Assembly (NCBI GenBank): GCA_013298525.1
Contig: JAAFHW010000005.1
Coordinates: 1 to 60,359 of the forward strand
DNA: 60,359 nt
Reading direction: 5' to 3'
Origin: Flavobacteriia bacterium
Lineage (GTDB): Bacteria > Bacteroidota > Bacteroidia > Flavobacteriales > Flavobacteriaceae
The translations under genes and the position numbers were made by a program. This document shows, piece by piece, positions 27,091 to 35,451 of this stretch. Numbering within the stretch: the stretch's first letter is position 1; the number at the start of each line of letters is the position of its first letter. Below the pieces are notes generated by a model, which searched no databases, was not told where the DNA came from, and worked only from the letters and a program-made list of their open reading frames with translations.

Positions 27091-27116
27091 AAACTTTCAT
27101 TTTTTTTTGAAACTTT
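27091..27116. promoter_or_regulatory. Operator O1 of the GbsR/MarR-type regulator
   Basis: AAACTTTCA, 8 nt, TGAAACTTT forms a near-perfect 26-bp interrupted palindrome that overlaps the TTTG half of the regulator's own promoter (27106-27137). The same palindrome, in perfect form, stands at 27688-27713 before the downstream membrane-protein genes. A regulator bound here would block its own promoter, as is common in the MarR superfamily. Confidence 0.65.
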
Positions 27117-27137
27117 AAAAACTTTTATATATCTTTG
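27106..27137 (+). promoter_or_regulatory. Promoter of the GbsR/MarR-type regulator
   Basis: TTTG (27106-27109), 20 nt, then TATCTTTG (27130-27137) is a full Bacteroidota promoter 28 nt upstream of the preferred ATG. It overlaps operator O1. Confidence 0.8.
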
Positions 27138-27164
27138 TCCTATCAAAATGAAATAACCATCAAA

Positions 27165-27668
27165 ATGGAATTCAAAGAAGCTAAAAATAAATTCGTTCAA
27201 ACTTGGGGTGCACTGGGTAGCCAATGGGGAATAAATAAAACCATGGCTCAAATTCATGCGCTTTTGATGGTTTCTCACGAAGCAGTTTCAATGGAAGACA
27301 TTATGGAAGAATTACAAATTTCTAGAGGAAATGCTTCAATGAATTTAAGAGCATTAATGGATTGGGGAATTGTTTATAAAGAATACAAAGCTGGTGAACG
27401 ACGTGAATTTTTCACTGCAGAAAAAGATTTAGACGAATTAGCAGTGAAAATTTCAAGAGAACGTAGTAAACGTGAAATCAAACCTGCTTTGAAAGTTTTA
27501 AAAGAAGTTTCCTCAATAACATCTGACAATACTGCCGAAGAAAAACATTTTGTAGATCAAACCACTAAATTGTATGATTTCGTTTTGAAAGCTGATAATA
27601 TGTTAGACAAAATGACGGAATACAAAGACAATTGGTTGGCAAAATTGGTTGTTAAAATAATGAAATAA
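27165..27668 (+). CDS. GbsR/MarR-family transcriptional regulator
   Basis: The 167-residue protein is a winged-helix regulator of the GbsR group: WGALGSQWGINKTMAQIHALLMV is the GbsR-type N-terminal block, MEELQISRGNASMNLRALMDWG the recognition helix-turn-helix, and VYKEYKAGERREFF the wing. A C-terminal dimerisation helix follows. I take the ATG at 27165; a TTG at 27135 would fall inside the -7 box. Palindromes in its own promoter and in front of the next gene suggest it represses both. The inducer is unknown. Confidence 0.87.
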   Translation: MEFKEAKNKFVQTWGALGSQWGINKTMAQIHALLMVSHEAVSMEDIMEELQISRGNASMNLRALMDWGIVYKEYKAGERREFFTAEKDLDELAVKISRERSKREIKPALKVLKEVSSITSDNTAEEKHFVDQTTKLYDFVLKADNMLDKMTEYKDNWLAKLVVKIMK

Positions 27669-27687
27669 AACTAAAAAAATTTAATCA

Positions 27688-27713
27688 AAACTTTCATTTT
27701 TTTCTGAAAGTTT
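27688..27713. promoter_or_regulatory. Operator O2 before the membrane-protein genes
   Basis: AAACTTTCA, 8 nt, TGAAAGTTT is a perfect interrupted palindrome of the same geometry as O1, 16 nt upstream of the gene at 27730. No TAnnTTTG box is seen between it and the ATG, so the promoter it controls is not resolved. Confidence 0.65.
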
Positions 27714-27729
27714 AAAACAATAAATAATT

Positions 27730-28071
27730 ATGAGACAGTTTGTATTTTACCTAAACTTAATTCTAACAATAGTAGCTCTTATTCCTGTTTTCATAGAAAA
27801 TGTTGTTGGCTACAATTTAGATAGCAGTGATGGATTCTTAATGTTGCTTGGATTCTTCCAGGTCTTTATAGCCTTTACATTAACGTTTTATGCTATTGCA
27901 TATGATAGACTCTTGCTTATTCTCTTGATACTTTATTGGTTTTTTGTAACCCTATTTTTCAAATTTTTCATAAATGAATTCTTTTATGTGTGCCTAATAA
28001 TTGCACTTTACAATTTATACATAAACTATTGCAGCTTTTCTGATTCTAAATTTAATATTCTAAACAAATGA
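27730..28071 (+). CDS. Small integral membrane protein, hypothetical
   Basis: The 113-residue protein has about four hydrophobic segments (FVFYLNLILTIVALIPVFI, FLMLLGFFQVFIAFTL, LLLILLILYWFFVTLFF and FFYVCLIIALYNLYINY). No family is recognised. It is the first of four consecutive membrane-protein genes behind the GbsR-type regulator. Its stop overlaps the next start as ATGA. Operator O2 lies just upstream. Confidence 0.65.
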   Translation: MRQFVFYLNLILTIVALIPVFIENVVGYNLDSSDGFLMLLGFFQVFIAFTLTFYAIAYDRLLLILLILYWFFVTLFFKFFINEFFYVCLIIALYNLYINYCSFSDSKFNILNK

Positions 28072-28508
28072 ACTTAATTATCCCAAATTGGCTGATTATC
28101 CTAAGTGGAATTGGTCAAATTTTTACAGCGATGATTTATCCTTACATCCGCCATCAAGTTTTTGATTGGTACAACGATGTCAAACAACTCAAACCATTAA
28201 ACCAAGAAATTGCAAAAACCTACGGAAGATATATCCAAGGTTTAAACTTCTCATTTGGATTGATTGCCATTTTATTTACAAATGAATTAAAAGAACAGTC
28301 AGCTCTTGCAGTTGCATTAACTGGATTGATTGCTGCTTATTGGGTTGGAAAAGTAGCTACTCAAATTGCATATTATCCAATGTATGACATTCCGAAAAGA
28401 ACCTTATTTAAAGTTGGAAGCTATTTTATGAATACACTTTTTGTTCTTTTTGCTGTAGTGAATACTTGTTTATTTATTCATAATTTAATTGGCTACTATA
28501 AATTATAA
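28068..28508 (+). CDS. Small integral membrane protein, hypothetical
   Basis: The 146-residue protein has about four membrane segments (NWLIILSGIGQIFTAMIYP, FSFGLIAILF, ALAVALTGLIAAYWVGKVA and FMNTLFVLFAVVNTCLFIH), separated by a charged loop with WYNDVKQLKPLNQEIAKTYG. No family is recognised. It starts 4 nt inside the preceding gene (ATGA overlap) and ends 5 nt before the next start, so it belongs to the same operon. Confidence 0.68.
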   Translation: MNLIIPNWLIILSGIGQIFTAMIYPYIRHQVFDWYNDVKQLKPLNQEIAKTYGRYIQGLNFSFGLIAILFTNELKEQSALAVALTGLIAAYWVGKVATQIAYYPMYDIPKRTLFKVGSYFMNTLFVLFAVVNTCLFIHNLIGYYKL

Positions 28509-28513
28509 AAACC

Positions 28514-28858
28514 ATGAACCTCAACATCATTGGTTACACAATTTACCTATTGATAACCACAATAATCATTATTAAAGTTGGAAAAATATGTTACAACAAC
28601 GGCAACATATTCGTTTCAGAACTACTTCCAAATCATGAAGATTTGTGTCACAAAATCAATCAAATATTGTTAGTTGGATATTATTTATTAAATCTCGGAT
28701 ACTGTGCAATGACTTTAATTTCTTGGGATAAAATCATAACCTTTCATCAACTTATTGAAATTATTGCTTTCAAATCTGCGGTCATTATTTGCACTATTGC
28801 CTTAATGCACTACTTTAATATTATCCTTCTTACGAAATACATCAAAAAATTAATTTAA
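28514..28858 (+). CDS. Small membrane protein, first member of a tandem paralogue pair
   Basis: The 114-residue protein has three hydrophobic segments. It aligns along its length with the next protein: IGYTIYLLITTIIIIKVG against IGYAIYLPVALFLTYYVS, and the core motif GYYLLNLGYCAMTL against GFYLLNLGFALMIL. The pair therefore arose by tandem duplication. The function is unknown; the operon position suggests control by the GbsR-type regulator. Confidence 0.66.
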   Translation: MNLNIIGYTIYLLITTIIIIKVGKICYNNGNIFVSELLPNHEDLCHKINQILLVGYYLLNLGYCAMTLISWDKIITFHQLIEIIAFKSAVIICTIALMHYFNIILLTKYIKKLI

Positions 28859-28869
28859 ATACATTTATT

Positions 28870-29256
28870 ATGGAAACTACAAAAATTTTAATCGGCTACG
28901 CCATTTATTTACCAGTTGCTTTATTCTTGACCTATTATGTTTCTAGAACGCTTTTCAAAAACAGTAAAGTTTATATGTTAGATATTTTTAAAGGTCGTGA
29001 AGAAATTGCAAATGCGACCAACAAATTATTCGAAACAGGTTTTTATTTACTAAATTTAGGCTTTGCTTTAATGATTCTTGAAATGAATATGTATCAAGAC
29101 AGTTACCAATTATTAATAGAAAAATTAAGCTATAAAATTGGAGGATTTACCATCTATTTAGGAATTATGTTATTTTTAAACTTGTACTTTTTCTTTAGAG
29201 GAAAACGAAAAGCAAGTGAAACAAAAGTTGAAGAACGAATAGTTTTCAATGGATAA
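28870..29256 (+). CDS. Small membrane protein, second member of a tandem paralogue pair
   Basis: The 128-residue protein has three hydrophobic segments and the shared GFYLLNLGF motif, with a longer basic C-terminal tail (FRGKRKASETKVEERI). It starts 11 nt after its paralogue. The loop between segments one and two carries LFKNSKVYMLDIFKGREEIANATNKLF, matching the equivalent loop of the paralogue in spacing. It is the last gene of the regulator-linked operon. Confidence 0.66.
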   Translation: METTKILIGYAIYLPVALFLTYYVSRTLFKNSKVYMLDIFKGREEIANATNKLFETGFYLLNLGFALMILEMNMYQDSYQLLIEKLSYKIGGFTIYLGIMLFLNLYFFFRGKRKASETKVEERIVFNG

Positions 29257-29262
29257 AAATCC

Positions 29263-29293
29263 AACCTGACAGGTTTAGAAAACCTGTCAGGTT
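29263..29293. terminator. 14-bp palindrome between convergent genes
   Basis: AACCTGACAGGTTT (29263-29276) and its exact complement (29280-29293) flank a 3-nt loop. The palindrome ends on the stop codon of the convergent UbiA-like gene. It could serve as a two-way terminator, although the T-tracts are short, or be a dispersed intergenic palindrome. Confidence 0.6.
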
Positions 29294-30105
29294 TAAATTA
29301 TTTCAACAACCAACCACCAAAATATCGGAATACTTTCTACCCAAAAAGATGCATAATAGCGTGAACGATTTTCATTTGAAAACAACAAAAACAAAATCGT
29401 CGTTATTGCCAATGCCGATTTCAATGCAAAAAATTCCAATTTATAATCAGACGATAAAAATTCTAATAACACGAATAAAACCATTAACATAACTCCTACT
29501 CGTTTGGTTTTTACGACTCCAATTTGCTGTGGAACGGTTTTCAAATGCGGATCATCTAATCTTAAATCGATGATTTCAAAAATTAATATCAATACAAAAA
29601 TCAGAATAAATCGTTGCGCTGCAACCAAGAACACATAATTTGTAAAAGACAAACTATTATTAATTATTGGAAGAAAAAGCGTCACTCCTACCCAACACAA
29701 TGCCACAATGTAAATTTTAAATCCAGCCCAATTTCGAGCATTTTTTTTGTTGGGAAAGAATGGTAAAGTATATAATAATGTTATGGCAAGAAACACAAAA
29801 CCAATGATTTGTGTGGTTTTTTGTAGTTGAAAAAAATAATATCCAGTAGCTATCAAAGATAGAAAACTCAAAAATGCAATTCCTTTTAATTGAAGCGACA
29901 TTTGTACTTTTTTTGTTCTTGCTAAAGCATCATATTTTACAAAATTATAACCCACAATAGTTCCAAAAAAAGCGAAGTAAGAAGTAGCAAAATCATTAGA
30001 AATGCTAAACAAAATTTGCGTCAATTGAACCAAAGCATAAACAGACAAAGCCACATGAATGCTTGAATTGATGTAAAAACCGAAAAGTTTTCTAAAAAAT
30101 CGCAT
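29293..30105 (-). CDS. UbiA-like integral membrane protein, degenerate first motif
   Basis: The 270-residue protein has eight or so membrane segments and resembles UbiA prenyltransferases in layout. The second aspartate motif survives in FEIIDLRLDDPHLKTVPQQIG, but the first, normally NDxxD, reads NFVKYDA with the first Asp missing. Prenyltransferase activity is therefore uncertain; it may bind an isoprenoid without transferring it, or act on another substrate. It stands alone, converging on the membrane-protein operon. Confidence 0.6.
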   Translation of the reverse strand: MRFFRKLFGFYINSSIHVALSVYALVQLTQILFSISNDFATSYFAFFGTIVGYNFVKYDALARTKKVQMSLQLKGIAFLSFLSLIATGYYFFQLQKTTQIIGFVFLAITLLYTLPFFPNKKNARNWAGFKIYIVALCWVGVTLFLPIINNSLSFTNYVFLVAAQRFILIFVLILIFEIIDLRLDDPHLKTVPQQIGVVKTKRVGVMLMVLFVLLEFLSSDYKLEFFALKSALAITTILFLLFSNENRSRYYASFWVESIPIFWWLVVEII

Positions 30106-30203
30106 GCTACAAAACTAATCATTATGTTAATAAACCTTGTTTTTAGTTAACAATTTCTCAAAATATTACCCTTTGTTTAACTTAAAAATAAAAGTTTAAT
30201 AAT

Positions 30204-30211
30204 TACTTTTG
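30204..30211 (+). promoter_or_regulatory. -7 box of gcvP
   Basis: TACTTTTG matches TAnnTTTG, 66 nt upstream of the gcvP ATG. No TTTG stands at 19-20 nt upstream, so support is partial. A palindrome follows at 30219-30239. Confidence 0.5.
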
Positions 30212-30218
30212 TTGCTTA

Positions 30219-30239
30219 AATCTGAACTCGATTCAGATT
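30219..30239. promoter_or_regulatory. Interrupted palindrome in the gcvP leader
   Basis: AATCTGAA, 5 nt, TTCAGATT is a perfect 8-bp inverted repeat just downstream of the predicted transcription start of gcvP. It is well placed for a repressor site or a small leader hairpin. The glycine-riboswitch aptamer is not recognisable here. Confidence 0.45.
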
Positions 30240-30277
30240 CTAAACAACACACAAACTTTATATATATAATTATTTAA

Positions 30278-33121
30278 ATGAAAACAGACTCATTTGCATT
30301 ACGCCACATAGGTCCACGTGAGAACGACCTACAACATATGTTTAAAACCATAGGAGTAGAAAGTCTTGACCAGTTAATTTATGAAACTGTGCCAGACAAT
30401 ATCCGTCTAAAAAAAGACTTAGATCTTGACGCTCCAATGACTGAATATGAATACCTAACGCACATTCAAGAATTAGGAAAGAAAAACAAAGTTTTCAAAT
30501 CGTATATTGGTTTGGGTTATCATCCAGCGATTGTACCAGCAGTGATTCAAAGAAATATTTTTGAAAATCCAGGTTGGTACACAGCTTACACACCTTATCA
30601 AGCTGAAATTGCTCAAGGTCGTTTGGAAGCTATTTTGAATTATCAAACTACGATAATCGAACTTACAGGAATGGAAATTGCTAATGCATCACTTCTTGAT
30701 GAAGGAACTGCAGCTGCTGAAGCAATGGCTTTATTATTTGACGTTCGTACACGTGATCAAAAGAAAAACAATGCTAGTAAATTCTTCGTTTCTGAAGAAA
30801 TTTTACCTCAAACTTTATCGGTTTTACAAACACGTTCTACTCCAAAAGGAATCGAATTGGTGATTGGAAATCATGAAACTTTTGATTTTTCAACAGACTT
30901 TTTCGGAGCGATTTTACAATATCCAGGAAAATTTGGTCAAGTAAATGACTACGCCAATTTTATAGCAAAAGCTCATGAAAAAGAAATAAAAGTGGCCGTA
31001 GCATCAGACATTTTATCATTAGTAAAATTAACACCTCCAGGAGAAATGGGTGCTGATGTAGTAGTTGGGACTTCACAACGTTTCGGAATTCCGATGGGTT
31101 ATGGCGGACCACATGCTGCTTTTTTTGCAACTAAAGAAGAACACAAACGTTCAATGCCAGGAAGAATAATCGGTGTAACTATCGATGCTAACGGAAATCG
31201 TGCCTTGAGAATGGCTTTAGGAACTCGTGAGCAACACATCAAACGTGAAAAAGCAACTTCTAATATTTGTACAGCTCAAGTTTTATTGGCTGTTATGGCT
31301 GGAATGTATGCAGTTTTTCATGGTCCAAAAGGTTTGAAATATATAGCTAATAAAGTTCATGCTTCGGCGGTAACTTTGTCAGATGCTTTAAACAAATTAG
31401 GCGTTTATAATGTAAATACTTCTTTCTTTGATACTATTGCTGTAAAAGCAGATGCTTCAAAAGTGAAAGCAATTGCGGAAAAACATGAAGTAAATTTCTT
31501 TTATGTTGATGGCGAAACCATTTCAATTTCATTGAACGAAACAACTTCTATTTCAGATTTGAATCAAATTATTTCGATTTTTGCAGAAGCAACAGGAAAA
31601 GAAAGTTTTAAAGTTTCTGAATTATCTTCAACAAAAAATATCCCAAGTTCATTAGAAAGAACTTCAAGTTTCTTGACGCATGATGTTTTCAACAGTCATC
31701 ATTCTGAGAGTCAGTTGATGCGTTATATTAAAAAATTAGAACGCAAAGATTTATCGTTAAATCATTCCATGATTTCATTAGGTTCTTGTACAATGAAATT
31801 GAACGCTGCTGCCGAAATGTTACCATTATCAATGGCAAATTGGAACAGTATTCACCCATTTGCTCCAGTGGAACAAGCGGAAGGTTATCAAATTATGCTT
31901 AAAAAATTAGAGCATCAATTGAATGTTATTACAGGTTTTGCAGGAACAACTTTACAACCAAATTCAGGTGCGCAAGGAGAATACGCAGGTTTGATGGCAA
32001 TTCGTGCTTATCATTTATCTCGTGGTGATCATCACAGAAATGTATGTTTGATTCCATCATCTGCTCACGGAACTAATCCAGCTTCGGCAGCTATGGCAGG
32101 AATGACAATTATCGTAACCAAAACAATGGAAAACGGTAACATTGACGTTGAAGATTTAAGAGCAAAAGCTATCGAACATAAAGATAATTTATCAGCATTA
32201 ATGGTAACTTATCCATCAACTCATGGTGTTTTTGAAAGCGCTATTTGCGAAATCACAGAACTTATTCATGAAAATGGTGGTTTAGTTTATATGGATGGTG
32301 CAAACATGAATGCACAAGTTGGTTTAACAAATCCGGCAACAATTGGTGCTGATGTTTGTCACTTGAACTTACACAAAACATTCGCTATTCCTCATGGTGG
32401 CGGTGGACCAGGTGTTGGACCAATTTGTGTAAACGAAAAATTAGTACCGTTTTTACCAACTAACCCAATCATACCTACTGGTGGCGACCAAGCTATTACG
32501 GCAATTTCAGCGGCGCCATATGGCTCAGCATTAGTTTGCTTAATTTCTTATGGTTACATCACTATGTTGGGTGCAGAAGGATTAAAAGACGCTACTCAAT
32601 ATGCTATTTTGAATGCTAACTATATGAAAGCACGCTTAGAAGCTCACTATCCAGTTTTATATTCAGGAGAAATGGGAAGAGCGGCACACGAAATGATTTT
32701 AGATTGTAGAGCTTTCAAAGAAAAAGGAATTGAAGTTACTGATATTGCAAAACGTTTAATGGATTATGGTTTCCACGCACCAACAGTTTCTTTTCCAGTA
32801 GCAGGAACTTTGATGATTGAACCAACAGAATCAGAAGATTTAGCGGAATTGGATCGTTTTTGTGATGCCATGATTTCTATTAGAAAAGAAATTGAAGCAG
32901 CAACTAAAGAGGAAACTAACAATGTGTTGCACAATGCACCGCATACATTAAATATGCTAACTGCCGATACTTGGGTTTTCCCATACACTAGAGAACAAGC
33001 TGCTTATCCATTAGAATACATTGCTGAAAATAAATTTTGGCCAAGCGTTCGTCGTGTAGATGACGCTTATGGTGATAGAAATTTAGTATGCAGCTGTGCT
33101 CCTATTGAAGCGTATATGTAA
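30278..33121 (+). CDS. gcvP: Glycine dehydrogenase (decarboxylating), P-protein
   Basis: GcvP is the PLP-dependent subunit of the glycine cleavage system, which decarboxylates glycine and passes the aminomethyl group to the lipoyl H-protein. The 947-residue protein is the fused form, with both N- and C-terminal halves. The PLP lysine is in HLNLHKTF (Lys700), followed by the glycine-rich GGGGPGVGP. The N-terminus [16 protein letters not shown] and the inactive first half are as usual. The other system genes are not in the window. Confidence 0.97.
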   Translation: MKTDSFALRHIGPRENDLQHMFKTIGVESLDQLIYETVPDNIRLKKDLDLDAPMTEYEYLTHIQELGKKNKVFKSYIGLGYHPAIVPAVIQRNIFENPGWYTAYTPYQAEIAQGRLEAILNYQTTIIELTGMEIANASLLDEGTAAAEAMALLFDVRTRDQKKNNASKFFVSEEILPQTLSVLQTRSTPKGIELVIGNHETFDFSTDFFGAILQYPGKFGQVNDYANFIAKAHEKEIKVAVASDILSLVKLTPPGEMGADVVVGTSQRFGIPMGYGGPHAAFFATKEEHKRSMPGRIIGVTIDANGNRALRMALGTREQHIKREKATSNICTAQVLLAVMAGMYAVFHGPKGLKYIANKVHASAVTLSDALNKLGVYNVNTSFFDTIAVKADASKVKAIAEKHEVNFFYVDGETISISLNETTSISDLNQIISIFAEATGKESFKVSELSSTKNIPSSLERTSSFLTHDVFNSHHSESQLMRYIKKLERKDLSLNHSMISLGSCTMKLNAAAEMLPLSMANWNSIHPFAPVEQAEGYQIMLKKLEHQLNVITGFAGTTLQPNSGAQGEYAGLMAIRAYHLSRGDHHRNVCLIPSSAHGTNPASAAMAGMTIIVTKTMENGNIDVEDLRAKAIEHKDNLSALMVTYPSTHGVFESAICEITELIHENGGLVYMDGANMNAQVGLTNPATIGADVCHLNLHKTFAIPHGGGGPGVGPICVNEKLVPFLPTNPIIPTGGDQAITAISAAPYGSALVCLISYGYITMLGAEGLKDATQYAILNANYMKARLEAHYPVLYSGEMGRAAHEMILDCRAFKEKGIEVTDIAKRLMDYGFHAPTVSFPVAGTLMIEPTESEDLAELDRFCDAMISIRKEIEAATKEETNNVLHNAPHTLNMLTADTWVFPYTREQAAYPLEYIAENKFWPSVRRVDDAYGDRNLVCSCAPIEAYM

Positions 33122-33160
33122 TTTGTAAGTACGAAGTTTAAAATCAGAAATACGAAGTTT

Positions 33161-33197
33161 AAAGGTTTCAAATTAATTTTTGAAACCTTTTTCTTTT
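33161..33197 (+). terminator. Terminator after gcvP
   Basis: AAAGGTTTCAAA (33161-33172) pairs exactly with TTTGAAACCTTT (33179-33190) around a 6-nt loop, followed by TTCTTTT. It lies 39 nt after the gcvP stop. Confidence 0.82.
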
Positions 33198-33238
33198 ATA
33201 AATATGACATAAATCAGCCTATTGAATTTGGAATCGTG

Positions 33239-33246
33239 TAACTTTG
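33239..33246 (+). promoter_or_regulatory. -7 box of the truncated haemoglobin gene
   Basis: TAACTTTG matches TAnnTTTG exactly, 19 nt upstream of the ATG at 33266. Upstream TTG and TTTG occur but at spacings of 14 and 8 nt, shorter than usual. Confidence 0.5.
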
Positions 33247-33265
33247 CACTTTAATTTTTTCTGAA

Positions 33266-33646
33266 ATGAATGACGTTCAAAATCAAGATGACTTATATAT
33301 TATTGTAGAGGATTTTTACAAAAAACTTTTATCTGATGATAAAATCAGTTACATTTTTACTGATGTTGTCAAAGTAAAGTTGGAGGAACACTTACCTATT
33401 CTAGTGACTTTTTGGTCGCAAGCTATTTTTGGAACCGGCGGTTATTTTAATAATTTGACTCAGATTCATTTGGATGTAAATATGAAATCTTATTTATCAA
33501 AAGAGTTGTTTGAAATTTGGTTGACACATTTTGAAGCAGCCATCAACGAAAATTTTGAAGGTTTTAATTGCGAACGCATGAAAAATATGGCACACAATCT
33601 TTCAACGATTATGCAAATAAAAATCGCTCAGCAGAAAGCAGAATAA
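33266..33646 (+). CDS. Group III truncated haemoglobin
   Basis: The 126-residue protein has the two-on-two globin layout of group III (trHbP/Ctb type): FYKKLLSDDKISYIF near the N-terminus, KLEEHLPILVTFWSQAIFGTGGYF in the CD-E region, and HLDVN with the proximal His. Group III globins bind O2, NO or sulphide and are linked to peroxide or NO defence, but no single role is established. It is monocistronic, between gcvP and the FabH-like gene. Confidence 0.85.
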   Translation: MNDVQNQDDLYIIVEDFYKKLLSDDKISYIFTDVVKVKLEEHLPILVTFWSQAIFGTGGYFNNLTQIHLDVNMKSYLSKELFEIWLTHFEAAINENFEGFNCERMKNMAHNLSTIMQIKIAQQKAE

Positions 33647-33767
33647 TTACGACATCAATAATTTTAGCTATCTTTCTTTGTCTAATTCATAATTTATTCC
33701 ACATTAACAATTGTTTCGATACAAGCAAAGGTTTTTATTAATAATTTAGTTCTATAATTTGTAAAAA

Positions 33768-34829
33768 ATGAACATAAAAATAACAGGTTCTGGAAGTTAT
33801 ATTCCAACAGAAATAGTAACCAATAAAGACTTTTCAAATCATGTTTTCTTGAACGAAGATGGAACGCCGTTTCCACTTCCAAATGAAGTTATTACAGAAA
33901 AATTTTACGGAATTACTGGAATTGAAGAACGTCGTTATGCTTCTGATGATTTATTGACATCTGATATCGCTTTTATTGCTGCAAAAAAAGCAATTGAAGA
34001 CTCAAAAATTGATCCTGAAACTCTAGACTACATCATATTTGCTCACAATTTTGGAAATCAGAAAAAAGGAGCTATTCAAGCTGACTTACTTCCAAGTTTG
34101 GCAACTCGTGTAAAGCACGACTTACGTATAAAAAATCCAAAGTGTGTTGCTTACGATATGTTGTTTGGCTGTCCAGGTTGGGTTGAAGGTGTTATTCAAG
34201 CAACTGCATTTATAAAAGCCGGAATGGCAAAAAAATGTTTGGTTATTGGTGCTGAAACATTATCAAGAGTTACCGATCCGCATGATAGAGATTCAATGAT
34301 TTATTCTGATGGCGCTGGTGCAACAATTATTGAAGCGGTTGATGGTGAAGCAGAAGGAATTCTAGCTCATGAATCGGCTACTTATGCTTATGATGAAGCC
34401 AATTATTTATTCTTTGGAAATTCATTTAATAAAGACCACGACCCTGATGTTCGTTACATAAAAATGCATGGTAGAAAGATTTATGAATTTGCCTTAAGCA
34501 ACGTTCCAAAAGCCATGAAAGAATGTTTAGACAAAACGGGAATTGACATCAATCAAGTGAAAAAAATATTGATTCATCAAGCTAATGAAAAAATGGATGA
34601 AGCGATTATTCAACGTTTTTACAAATTATACGGACAAACGCCACCTGAAGGAATTATGCCAATGAGCATTCATAAATTAGGAAATTCAAGTGTTGCGACT
34701 GTTCCAACTTTATACGATTCTTTGATTAAAGGAAAAATTGAAAATCAAGAGATTCATAAAGGTGATGTAATTCTATTTGCATCGGTTGGCGCTGGAATGA
34801 ATATTAATGCGATTGTTTATAGAATGTAA
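33768..34829 (+). CDS. FabH-like 3-oxoacyl-ACP synthase III family protein
   Basis: The 353-residue thiolase-fold condensing enzyme has the Cys-His-Asn triad: Cys135 in FGCPGW, His in IHQANEKM and Asn in LGNSSVAT. Housekeeping FabH usually carries an A-C-A-G/S-type nucleophile elbow and is about 320-330 residues, so this protein, with an N-terminal FPLPNEVITEKFYGITGIEERRY segment, is more likely a specialised homologue. Acyl and extender substrates are unknown. It is followed by a methyltransferase-like and a glycosyltransferase gene. Confidence 0.8.
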   Translation: MNIKITGSGSYIPTEIVTNKDFSNHVFLNEDGTPFPLPNEVITEKFYGITGIEERRYASDDLLTSDIAFIAAKKAIEDSKIDPETLDYIIFAHNFGNQKKGAIQADLLPSLATRVKHDLRIKNPKCVAYDMLFGCPGWVEGVIQATAFIKAGMAKKCLVIGAETLSRVTDPHDRDSMIYSDGAGATIIEAVDGEAEGILAHESATYAYDEANYLFFGNSFNKDHDPDVRYIKMHGRKIYEFALSNVPKAMKECLDKTGIDINQVKKILIHQANEKMDEAIIQRFYKLYGQTPPEGIMPMSIHKLGNSSVATVPTLYDSLIKGKIENQEIHKGDVILFASVGAGMNINAIVYRM

Positions 34830-34874
34830 AAGAAAGTACGAAATAAGAAATACAAAGTACGAAGTAAAAATTAG

Positions 34875-34882
34875 TACATTTG
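34875..34882 (+). promoter_or_regulatory. -7 box before the gene at 34898
   Basis: TACATTTG matches TAnnTTTG exactly, 15 nt upstream of the ATG. No upstream TTTG at the proper distance is seen in the AT-rich GTACGAAGT word tract before it. Confidence 0.5.
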
Positions 34883-34897
34883 CATCTTTAATTTTCA

Positions 34898-35434
34898 ATG
34901 TTCATGTACGAAAAAACATTTCCCAATAAACGCTTTAAGCATACTTTAGAATTTTTACAAAAGCACGTTACAACTTCAGAAACTATTTTTGATTTAGGTG
35001 TTCCCAATCCTTTTTCTAAAATCATGGAAGAGAATGGTTATTCTGTAAAAAACACCAAAGGTGAAGATTTAGACAACGACCAAACCGCTTTACAAAACGA
35101 AACTTATACTGTTTTTACAGCTTTTGAAATTTTCGAACATTTACTAAATCCTTACACTGTTTTACAAAATGTAAAATGTGATAAATTGCTGATTTCCATT
35201 CCGCTGCGTTTATGGTTTTCGCCAGCATATAGAAGCAAAACTGACATGTGGGACAGACATTACCATGAATTTGAAGATTGGCAACTAGATTGGCTTTTAG
35301 AAAAAACAGGTTGGAAAATTACTGCTCGTAAAAAGTTTACTCATCCTGTAAAGAAATTTGGATTTAGACCTTTGTTGAGATATTTTACTCCAAGATATTA
35401 TATTGTTTTTGCTGAAAGAGTGAAAAGTAATTAG
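34898..35434 (+). CDS. Class I SAM methyltransferase-like protein
   Basis: The 178-residue protein keeps the methyltransferase outline: TIFDLGVPNPFSKIM in place of the glycine-rich SAM loop, an acidic GEDLD region, and VFTAFEIFEHLLNPYTVL, which matches the ExxEHLxNP post-II motif. The SAM loop is poor in glycine, so activity is not assured. Two ATGs (34898 and 34904) are possible. It is followed 17 nt later by the glycosyltransferase gene, suggesting a joint role in glycan or lipid modification. Confidence 0.7.
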   Translation: MFMYEKTFPNKRFKHTLEFLQKHVTTSETIFDLGVPNPFSKIMEENGYSVKNTKGEDLDNDQTALQNETYTVFTAFEIFEHLLNPYTVLQNVKCDKLLISIPLRLWFSPAYRSKTDMWDRHYHEFEDWQLDWLLEKTGWKITARKKFTHPVKKFGFRPLLRYFTPRYYIVFAERVKSN

Positions 35435-35451
35435 TAAATAGTGATTATCTA

